From: Kosakonia cowanii JCM 10956 = DSM 18146
GTDB taxonomy: Bacteria; Pseudomonadota; Gammaproteobacteria; Enterobacterales; Enterobacteriaceae
DNA: 64,000 nucleotides
Direction: 5' to 3'
Assembly: GCF_001975225.1 (NCBI RefSeq)
Contig: NZ_CP019445.1
Coordinates: forward strand, 2,046,001-2,110,000
This document shows positions 52,802 through 64,000 of this stretch, in pieces. The notes below the pieces were generated by a model. That model was not told the DNA's origin, did no database searches, and saw only the letters and a program-made list of their open reading frames with translations. The number at the start of each line of letters is the position of its first letter. The first letter of the stretch is position 1. The translations under genes were made by a program, and so were the position numbers.

Positions 52802-53395
52802 ATGAAAGTAGCAAAAGACCTGGTGGTCAGCCTGGCCTATCAGGTACGTACAGAAGACGGTGTATTGGTTGATGAGTCTCCGGTGAGTGCACCGCTGGAC
52901 TACCTGCACGGTCACGGCTCCCTGATCTCCGGTCTGGAAAACGCGCTGGACGGTCATGAAGTCGGCGACAAATTCGATGTGGCTGTTGGCGCGAACGACG
53001 CTTACGGTCAGTACGACGAGAACCTGGTGCAGCGCGTTCCGAAAGACGTCTTCATGGGCGTTGACGAACTGCAGGTTGGCATGCGCTTCCTGGCTGAAAC
53101 TGACCAGGGCCCGGTGCCGGTTGAGATCACCGAAGTGGAAGATGACCACGTAGTGGTTGATGGTAACCACATGCTGGCGGGTCAGAACCTGAAGTTCAAC
53201 GTCGAAGTTGTCGCGATTCGTGAAGCAACTGAAGAAGAGTTGGCGCACGGCCACGTTCATGGCCCGCATGGTCACGATCATGACCACGACCACGGTCACG
53301 ACGGCTGCTGCGGCGGTCACGGCCACGACCACGACCATGGTCACGATCACGGTGGTAAAGGTGGTTGCGGTAACGGCGGTTGCGGCTGCCATTAA
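52802..53395 (+). CDS. slyD: FKBP-type prolyl isomerase and metallochaperone SlyD
   Basis: A 197-residue cytoplasmic FKBP with an IF (chaperone) insertion (about 70-125) and a C-terminal metal-binding tail rich in His, Cys, Asp and Gly (residues about 150-197). It assists folding and delivers nickel to hydrogenase, and is known to contaminate nickel-affinity preparations. AGGAG precedes the ATG at 52802. Confidence 0.96.
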   Translation: MKVAKDLVVSLAYQVRTEDGVLVDESPVSAPLDYLHGHGSLISGLENALDGHEVGDKFDVAVGANDAYGQYDENLVQRVPKDVFMGVDELQVGMRFLAETDQGPVPVEITEVEDDHVVVDGNHMLAGQNLKFNVEVVAIREATEEELAHGHVHGPHGHDHDHDHGHDGCCGGHGHDHDHGHDHGGKGGCGNGGCGCH

Positions 53396-53474
53396 TCATA
53401 CCCGTCGTCTTTCGCGCCGCAGGTGCGTTGGCTAAGGTATCGAGAAGCCCGGTAAGCGTCAGCCGACCGGGCAC

Positions 53475-53500
53475 AAAAAGCGGGGAGACCCGCTTTTTTT
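53475..53500. terminator. Terminator between slyD and slyX
   Basis: AAAAAGCGGG-GAGA-CCCGCTTTTT, a stem flanked by A and T runs, suited to both slyD and slyX, which converge here. Confidence 0.9.
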
Positions 53501-53505
53501 ACGTC

Positions 53506-53724
53506 TTAATAATGGGGCGGGGGTGTCTCTTCCGACGGGGAGGCCAGATGTGAAGGCTGGCTGGCTTTCACTTTCTCCACCAGCAAACGCAGATGTTCGC
53601 GCAGCTTCGCCATTTCCAGCTCATGAGCCACCACCGTCTGGTTTAGCTCTTCAATGGTCATCTCCTGAAAAGCCAGTCGACTCTCCAGTTCAGCCAGTCG
53701 CGCTTCTATCGATAACTCTTGCAT
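53506..53724 (-). CDS. slyX: Coiled-coil protein SlyX
   Basis: A 72-residue, heptad-rich protein ([39 protein letters not shown]) ending in PPPHY as other SlyX proteins do. Function unknown. Between slyD and fkpA as in E. coli. Confidence 0.94.
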   Translation of the reverse strand: MQELSIEARLAELESRLAFQEMTIEELNQTVVAHELEMAKLREHLRLLVEKVKASQPSHLASPSEETPPPHY

Positions 53725-53953
53725 CTTTTCACCTCCGGGTAATATCCGGGTCGATTGGGGTAATCGGGCGGATTTTACTTAACTTTGCGCGAAGGTACAG
53801 CCTTCATGCAGAAACTTATTTAAACAAAAATAGTCACAGATCGGGTGAATTCGGGCAGAGTCCTTATGTTGATTTCCGCCGCAACACTTTATAGTACGCT
53901 TCTTACTTTATGTTTAACCCTGGGGCGAGATGCCCCGGTCCCTGGAGAAATGG

Positions 53954-54802
53954 ATGAAATCACTGTTTAAAGTCACGCTGCTGGCGACCACCATGGCTGT
54001 AGCCCTTCATGCACCGCTCACCTTAGCTGCTGATGCCGCAACCAAAGACAAAACTGCTGCAACTGACAGCAAATCGGCATTCAAAAACGACGACCAGAAA
54101 TCAGCTTACGCGCTGGGCGCCTCATTGGGCCGTTACATGGAAAACTCCCTGAAAGAGCAGGAAAAGCTGGGCATCAAACTGGATAAAGACCAGCTGATTG
54201 CCGGCGTTCAGGACGCTTTTGCTGATAAGAGCAAGCTGAGTGACCAGGAGATCGAGCAGACTCTGCAGGCGTTTGAAACTCGCGTGAAAACTGCCGCTCA
54301 AGATCGCATGGAAAAAGACGCGACTGAAAACGAAACCAAAGGCAAAGCCTTCCGTGACGCCTTCGCAAAAGAGAAGGGCGTGAAAACCTCCAGCACCGGC
54401 CTGCTCTACAAAGTAGACAAAGCGGGTACCGGCGATGCGCCGAAAGATAGCGACACTGTGGTTGTAAACTACAAAGGTACGCTGATTGACGGTAAAGAGT
54501 TCGACAACTCTTACACCCGTGGCGAACCGCTCTCCTTCCGTCTTGATGGCGTAATCCCGGGCTGGACCGAAGGCCTGAAAAACATCAAGAAAGGCGGCAA
54601 AATCAAGCTGGTGATCCCGCCGGCGCTGGCTTACGGTAAAACCGGCGTACCGGGTATTCCGGCAAACTCCACGCTGGTGTTCGATGTTGAGCTGCTGGAT
54701 ATCAAACCGGCACCGAAAGCAGACGCTGCAGCGCCGGAAGCGGCTCCAGCCGCAGGCGATAAAGCGGATGATGCAAAAGACGCACCCGCTGCGAAGAAGT
54801 AA
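53954..54802 (+). CDS. fkpA: Periplasmic FKBP-type isomerase/chaperone FkpA
   Basis: A 282-residue exported protein; signal peptide MKSLFKVTLLATTMAVALHA... ending LTLA. A helical dimerisation domain (about 25-140) precedes the FKBP domain (about 150-255: VVVNYKGTLIDGKEFDNSY, GKIKLVIPPALAYG). An Ala/Pro/Asp-rich tail is longer than in E. coli (270). GGAG precedes the ATG at 53954. It is a sigmaE-class periplasmic folding factor in E. coli. Confidence 0.95.
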   Translation: MKSLFKVTLLATTMAVALHAPLTLAADAATKDKTAATDSKSAFKNDDQKSAYALGASLGRYMENSLKEQEKLGIKLDKDQLIAGVQDAFADKSKLSDQEIEQTLQAFETRVKTAAQDRMEKDATENETKGKAFRDAFAKEKGVKTSSTGLLYKVDKAGTGDAPKDSDTVVVNYKGTLIDGKEFDNSYTRGEPLSFRLDGVIPGWTEGLKNIKKGGKIKLVIPPALAYGKTGVPGIPANSTLVFDVELLDIKPAPKADAAAPEAAPAAGDKADDAKDAPAAKK

Positions 54803-54814
54803 AAGTGTGAAACG

Positions 54815-54840
54815 CGCCGCCTCAGAGCGGCGTTTTTTTT
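54815..54840 (+). terminator. fkpA terminator
   Basis: CGCCGC-CTCAGA-GCGGCG followed by eight T residues, 13 bases after the fkpA stop. Confidence 0.9.
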
Positions 54841-54960
54841 GCATCGCGGATATAATTCTGGAAAGCATAACCTACGATGTATTAATTTATATCCCCCTGC
54901 AAATACTGAGCCTGCCCTGAAAACTTAACGACAGGCTCCTGAAAAGGAGTGTTTTTTTTC

Positions 54961-55683
54961 ATGTCCAGGTCGCTATTAACCAACGAAACCAGTGAGCTTG
55001 ACCTCCTGGATCAACGTCCTTTCGATCAGACCGACTTCGATATCCTCAAATCCTACGAAGCGGTAGTGGACGGGTTAGCGATGCTCATTGGTTCGCACTG
55101 CGAAATCGTGTTGCACTCCTTACAGGATCTCAAATGCTCGGCCATCCGCATCGCTAACGGCGAGCACACCGGGCGTAAAATCGGCTCGCCGATTACCGAT
55201 CTCGCGCTGCGTATGCTGCACGATATGACCGGTGCCGACAGCAGCGTGTCGAAGTGCTACTTCACCCGCGCGAAAAGCGGCGTACTGATGAAGTCGGTGA
55301 CGATTGCTATCCGCAACCGCGATCACCGGGTGATTGGTCTGCTCTGCATCAACATGAATCTGGATGTGCCCTTCTCGCAGATCATGAGCACCTTTGTTCC
55401 GCCGGAAACGCCGGATGTTGGCTCCTCGGTTAACTTCGCCTCGTCTGTTGAAGACCTGGTGATGCAAACTCTCGAGTTCACCATTGAAGAGGTGAACGCC
55501 GACCGCAACGTCTCTAACAACGCCAAAAATCGCCAGATCGTCCTGAACCTCTACGAGAAGGGCATCTTTGATATCAAAGACGCCATTAACCAGGTGGCCG
55601 ACCGCCTGAATATCTCCAAGCACACGGTCTACCTCTACATTCGCCAGTTCAAAAGCGGCGATTTCTCAGGGCAAGGGCATTAA
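54961..55683 (+). CDS. yheO: PAS/YheO-type HTH regulator YheO
   Basis: A 240-residue protein, nearly identical to E. coli YheO. An N-terminal PAS-like YheO domain (about 25-140) is followed by a C-terminal DNA-binding HTH ([24 protein letters not shown]). Target unknown. The ATG at 54961 is 11 bases after AGGAG, a longer spacing than usual; a GTG at 54949 is also in frame but overlaps the ribosome binding site. Its TAA overlaps tusD by TAATG. Confidence 0.94.
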   Translation: MSRSLLTNETSELDLLDQRPFDQTDFDILKSYEAVVDGLAMLIGSHCEIVLHSLQDLKCSAIRIANGEHTGRKIGSPITDLALRMLHDMTGADSSVSKCYFTRAKSGVLMKSVTIAIRNRDHRVIGLLCINMNLDVPFSQIMSTFVPPETPDVGSSVNFASSVEDLVMQTLEFTIEEVNADRNVSNNAKNRQIVLNLYEKGIFDIKDAINQVADRLNISKHTVYLYIRQFKSGDFSGQGH

Positions 55684-56069
55684 TGCGTTTTGCGTTGATG
55701 GTGACCGGCCCGGCCTATGGCACGCAGCAGGCAAGCAGCGCGTATCAGTTCGCGCTTGCCCTACTGGAAGCGGGACATACGCTCGTGAGCGTTTTTTTCT
55801 ACCGGGAAGGGGTGAGTAACGCGAACGCGTTGACTGCGCCCGCCAGCGACGAGTTTGATCTTGTGCGCGCCTGGCAGCGTTTGCATGCTGAGCAGCAGGT
55901 TGAGTTGCACATCTGCGTGGCCGCGGCGCTGCGCCGTGGCGTGGTTGATGAGAGCGAGGCCGCACGGCTGGAATTAACGGGCGCTAATCTGCAGGCGGGG
56001 TTTTCACTTACCGGTCTGGGCGCGCTGGCGGAAGCGGCGCTGACCTGTGACAGAGTGGTGCAGTTCTGA
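55683..56069 (+). CDS. tusD: tRNA 2-thiouridine sulfur-relay protein TusD
   Basis: A 128-residue DsrE-like protein. Cys78 in [12 protein letters not shown] is the residue that carries persulfide from TusA toward TusE/MnmA in 2-thiouridine synthesis. Forms the TusBCD hexamer with the next two genes. Start and stop overlap the neighbours by one base. Confidence 0.95.
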   Translation: MRFALMVTGPAYGTQQASSAYQFALALLEAGHTLVSVFFYREGVSNANALTAPASDEFDLVRAWQRLHAEQQVELHICVAAALRRGVVDESEAARLELTGANLQAGFSLTGLGALAEAALTCDRVVQF

Positions 56070-56428
56070 TGAAGCGAATCGCCTTTGTTTTCTCCTCTGC
56101 ACCGCACGGCTCCTCCTCCGGGCGTGAAGGGCTGGACGCGGTACTGGCCACCTCCGCGTTAACAGAAGAGATTGGCCTCTTTTTTATCGGCGATGGCGTG
56201 CTGCAACTGTTGGCAAACCAGCAGCCTGGCAAGATCCTGGCGCGCGACTATATCGCGACTTTTAAAGTATTGCCGCTGTACGATGTTGAAGAGGTCTGGC
56301 TCTGCGCCGCTTCTCTGCGTGAAAGGGGCCTGGACGAACATGCGGCGTTTGTCTTACCTGCTCAGCGTCTGGAGCCGGACGCGCTGCGTGAGCAGCTTGA
56401 GCAGTACACCGTCGTGCTCAATTTTTGA
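56069..56428 (+). CDS. tusC: Sulfur-relay protein TusC
   Basis: A 119-residue DsrF-like subunit of TusBCD ([31 protein letters not shown]). It lacks a catalytic cysteine at the position of TusD Cys78, as in E. coli. Coupled to tusD by TGATG. Confidence 0.94.
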   Translation: MKRIAFVFSSAPHGSSSGREGLDAVLATSALTEEIGLFFIGDGVLQLLANQQPGKILARDYIATFKVLPLYDVEEVWLCAASLRERGLDEHAAFVLPAQRLEPDALREQLEQYTVVLNF

Positions 56429-56435
56429 GGCCTTT

Positions 56436-56723
56436 ATGCTGCTGACTCTATCCCGCTCACCCTGGCACTGCGATATGACGGCGCTGCTGCGCGTCCTGCG
56501 CCCCGGTGACGATCTGTTACTGCTCTCTGACGGTGTGCTGGCCGCCCTTAACGGTTCGCCTTTCGTTGAATTACTACTTAATGCCCCCATAACTCTGCAT
56601 GTGCTGAAAGACGATGTTGACGCGCGTGGTCTCTCTGCTCAAATTTCGAGCAGCGCCGTCAGCGTTAGCTATACTGATTTCGTTAGCCTGGCGGTGAAAA
56701 ACGCCGTTCAGCTGAATTGGTAA
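56436..56723 (+). CDS. tusB: Sulfur-relay protein TusB
   Basis: A 95-residue DsrH-like subunit of TusBCD (MLLTLSRSPWHCDMTALLRVLRPGDDLLLLSDGVLAAL). The start at 56436 is 7 bp after tusC; longer in-frame readings lie inside tusC. Last gene before the str operon. Confidence 0.93.
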   Translation: MLLTLSRSPWHCDMTALLRVLRPGDDLLLLSDGVLAALNGSPFVELLLNAPITLHVLKDDVDARGLSAQISSSAVSVSYTDFVSLAVKNAVQLNW

Positions 56724-56745
56724 TGCAGGGATCGCTGTATATTTC

Positions 56746-57790
<1,045 letters not shown>

Positions 57791-57869
57791 TCCCTTCGGA
57801 GTTCTAGTCAACTGGCGGGCGCTTCAAGTAAGTCGCCCGCCGTTTGGCAACTTAATTCTGAACGCCTAA

Positions 57870-60005
<2,136 letters not shown>

Positions 60006-60018
60006 GCCGCAGGGTTAA

Positions 60019-61260
<1,242 letters not shown>

Positions 61261-61283
61261 TTCGTTAGCTTTGAATTTGAAAG

Positions 61284-61305
61284 AGGGCACTTCGGTGCCC
61301 TTTTT
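61284..61305 (+). terminator. tufA terminator
   Basis: GGGCAC-TTCG-GTGCCC with a UUCG tetraloop and five T residues, about 24 bases after the tufA stop. Confidence 0.92.
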
Positions 61306-61383
61306 GCTGCCTGCTATTCAGCCATCCTTCCATTACAGCCGTTCACACTTTTCTGCAAAATCCGGTACCGCTGTCCTGTTGTA

Positions 61384-61402
61384 ATCATAACCATTCTCAT
61401 TT
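61384..61402. promoter_or_regulatory. Candidate Fur box upstream of bfd
   Basis: On the minus strand AATGAGAATGGTTATG matches about 12 of 16 bases of the Fur core AATGATAATCATTATC. It lies about 35 bp upstream of bfd and shares ACCATTCTCATT exactly with the feo candidate. Confidence 0.6.
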
Positions 61403-61435
61403 ACACTTTGCGCATTAAGTGAACGGGAGTGATCC

Positions 61436-61630
61436 ATGTACGTTTGTTTGTGTAATGGTGTAAGTGATAAAAAAATCCGCCAGGCTGTGCGCCAGTTTCA
61501 CCCTCAATCATTCCAGCAGCTCCGCAAGTTTGTTCCGGTAGGAAATCAGTGTGGTAAATGCATTCGTGCTGCTCGCGAGATAATGCAGGATGAGTTGACC
61601 CAGATGCCGGAATACAAAGAGATTGCCTGA
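61436..61630 (+). CDS. bfd: Bacterioferritin-associated ferredoxin
   Basis: A 64-residue [2Fe-2S] protein with ligands Cys4, Cys6, Cys39 and Cys42. It donates electrons to Bfr to release stored iron. Followed by bfr after 72 bp. Start ATG at 61436. Confidence 0.96.
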   Translation: MYVCLCNGVSDKKIRQAVRQFHPQSFQQLRKFVPVGNQCGKCIRAAREIMQDELTQMPEYKEIA

Positions 61631-61702
61631 GGCTCTATCTTTTTTTTGACATCCCTGTAGCCCCATCTACGCTTCAATGAGTGGAAGCGGAGGGACTACA
61701 TA

Positions 61703-62179
61703 ATGAAAGGTGATGTTAAAATCATAAATTATCTCAATAAATTATTGGGAAATGAGCTTGTCGCAATCAATCAGTACTTTCTCCATGCGAGAATGTTCAA
61801 GAACTGGGGGCTGACCCGCCTCAATGATGTTGAATACCACGAGTCCATCGATGAAATGAAGCACGCCGATTTGTACATCGAGCGTATTCTGTTTCTCGAA
61901 GGAATCCCGAACTTGCAGGATCTTGGCAAACTCGGCATTGGTGAAGACGTTGAAGAGATGCTGCAATCAGACCTGCGTCTGGAGCTGGAAGGTGCGAGAG
62001 ATCTGCGTGAAGCGATCGCCTACGCTGACAGCATCCATGACTATGTCAGCCGCGATATGATGATCAAAATTCTTGCCGACGAAGAGCACCACATTGACTG
62101 GCTGGAAACCGAACTGGATCTGATCGCTAAACTTGGTATGCAGAATTACCTTCAGTCGCAGATTAAAGTCGAAGGTTAA
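61703..62179 (+). CDS. bfr: Bacterioferritin
   Basis: A 158-residue ferritin-like protein. Ferroxidase residues Glu18, Glu51, His54, Glu94, Glu127 and His130 and heme ligand Met52 are all present. It stores iron in 24-mer shells and works with Bfd. Its stop overlaps the convergent prepilin peptidase gene by 4 bases (TTAA). Confidence 0.97.
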   Translation: MKGDVKIINYLNKLLGNELVAINQYFLHARMFKNWGLTRLNDVEYHESIDEMKHADLYIERILFLEGIPNLQDLGKLGIGEDVEEMLQSDLRLELEGARDLREAIAYADSIHDYVSRDMMIKILADEEHHIDWLETELDLIAKLGMQNYLQSQIKVEG

Positions 62180-62631
62180 AACCGTATTAGCGTGGGGTAA
62201 CCCACCACGAAACCCGCTGCCGCGAGGAAGGGTCCAAACGACAGCGGGTTTTTTATTACCTGCAAATTACGGTGGCGGCAAAGAGTGAAAGCCACTGCGC
62301 AGCAGCCAAAGAGGGCTGCATAAAATACAAGAGCAGGCAAAACAGGCCAGCCGTGCCACGCGCCGAGTGCGGCAAGATACTTCACATCGCCATAGCCCAA
62401 CCCTTCACGTCCACGCAATAATCGATATCCCCAGTATATAGCTGCAAAACTTGCATAACCCGCCATTGCCCCGACGACAGCATCTGCCAAAAAATCAGGG
62501 CGTGATAAACAGTGCCAGAGCAAGCCCGTCCAGAGAAGAGGGCAGGTGTAGCGATCCGGAAGCATCTTTGAGCGCAGGTCACTCCTGACAAGTAGAAGGT
62601 TTAATACGACATAGATAATGAGAAAAAACAT
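62176..62631 (-). CDS. Short type IV prepilin peptidase (A24 domain only)
   Basis: A 151-residue membrane protein holding only the A24 aspartyl peptidase domain: catalytic aspartates in [10 protein letters not shown] and [12 protein letters not shown]. The N-terminal methyltransferase part of full-length PilD/GspO is missing, resembling the HopD-type short form of Salmonella. No type II secretion (gsp) genes are seen here, unlike E. coli K-12. It might process pseudopilins of the hof/type IV system. Confidence 0.88.
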   Translation of the reverse strand: MFFLIIYVVLNLLLVRSDLRSKMLPDRYTCPLLWTGLLWHCLSRPDFLADAVVGAMAGYASFAAIYWGYRLLRGREGLGYGDVKYLAALGAWHGWPVLPALVFYAALFGCCAVAFTLCRHRNLQVIKNPLSFGPFLAAAGFVVGYPTLIRF

Positions 62632-62807
62632 GGCGTCCCTGCCTTAAGCTTTACCAATCCGCTGGCAAGAGTGCTTCATACGAATGAACAAGGGAAGGGG
62701 AGGGTGAGCAGAGTGCGAGCTGATTTCCAGAGATTCTATGCATGATAAAAAGGGCGACACTCTCTTTGCGAGCCAGCACGCACCGCTGTTTAATTTCTAA
62801 ACTGGAC
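62632..62807. other. Spacer upstream of the S10 promoter
   Basis: 176 bp between the divergent prepilin peptidase gene and the S10 promoter. No convincing ORF or RNA gene was seen. Confidence 0.4.
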
Positions 62808-62835
62808 TTGCGTCCGCGCCAGATTTACGTATAAT
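62808..62835 (+). promoter_or_regulatory. Sigma70 promoter of the S10 operon
   Basis: TTGCGT (62808-62813), 16-bp spacer, TATAAT (62830-62835), upstream of the leader. Confidence 0.88.
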
Positions 62836-62841
62836 GCGCGG

Positions 62842-63320
<479 letters not shown>

Positions 63321-63340
63321 TCAGGTCATCGAGCGATTGA

Positions 63341-63982
<642 letters not shown>

Positions 63983-63992
63983 GGAGATAGCA

Positions 63993-64000
63993 ATGGAATT
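63993..64000 (+). CDS. rplD: 50S ribosomal protein L4, first codons only
   Basis: The window ends eight bases into the gene (ATG GAA TT, Met-Glu-Leu/Phe). GGAG precedes the ATG and the position after rplC is that of rplD. Its product is the repressor acting on the S10 leader above. Confidence 0.85.

Overview
This 64 kb window is a stretch of enterobacterial chromosome. Gene order, protein sequences and regulatory sites follow the E. coli K-12 region running from feoABC down to the S10 ribosomal operon, so the source is a member of the Enterobacteriaceae. The GC-rich coding sequence, the REP sequence type and accessory genes such as codA beside ppiA suggest a lineage near Enterobacter, Kosakonia or Klebsiella rather than Escherichia, but the sequence alone does not settle the genus. 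No rRNA, tRNA, prophage, insertion sequence or CRISPR array was seen.

Layout. 1-5932: greB (3' end), yhgF and the ferrous-iron operon feoABC, with FNR-like and Fur-like sites. 5995-12132 (minus strand): pckA, hslO, hslR, yrfG, igaA. 12450-19056: nudE, mrcA and the type IV pilus-like cluster hofMNOPQ. 19343-25835: aroK-aroB-damX-dam-rpe-gph-trpS. 25841-26528: seven tandem copies of a 100 bp unit, each holding two inverted REP elements. 26531-30885 (minus): nirB-nirD-cysG, with no nirC. 31126-34739: codA, ppiA, the antitoxin/Fic pair yhfG-fic, and a convergent HigBA-type toxin-antitoxin pair. 34891-42414: pabA, argD, yhfK, crp, yhfA, prkB, yheU, yheT. 42588-47997: an accessory block absent from E. 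coli K-12, made of telA plus an XpaC-family membrane protein, then nrtR divergent from a Prs-like kinase gene and nadV. 48056-56723: yheS, kefGB, yheV, slyD, slyX, fkpA, yheO, tusDCB. 56746-61260: the str operon rpsL-rpsG-fusA-tufA. 61436-62631: bfd, bfr and a short prepilin peptidase. 62808-64000: the S10 operon promoter, leader, rpsJ, rplC and the first codons of rplD.

Two features stand out. First, the gene block greB-yhgF-feoABC is inverted relative to pckA compared with E. coli K-12, so feoC now converges on pckA across a shared terminator. Second, the nrtR / prs-like / nadV block has a near-perfect palindrome in the divergent promoter. NrtR regulators are known to respond to ADP-ribose, and a Prs-like plus NadV-like enzyme pair is the same architecture as the phage NAD+ reconstitution pathway (ADP-ribose pyrophosphate synthetase plus nicotinamide ADP-ribosyltransferase). 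The block is therefore either a conventional nicotinamide salvage operon or an ADP-ribose-inducible NAD+ rebuilding circuit; the sequence alone does not decide.

Elsewhere the window is conserved core genome whose regulation can be read from the DNA: a perfect FNR box and a NarL/NarP 7-2-7 site 28 bp apart at nirB, a pair of ARG boxes 21 bp apart at argD, a CRP site at pckA, matching Fur-like cores at feo and bfd, and the S10 leader hairpins.
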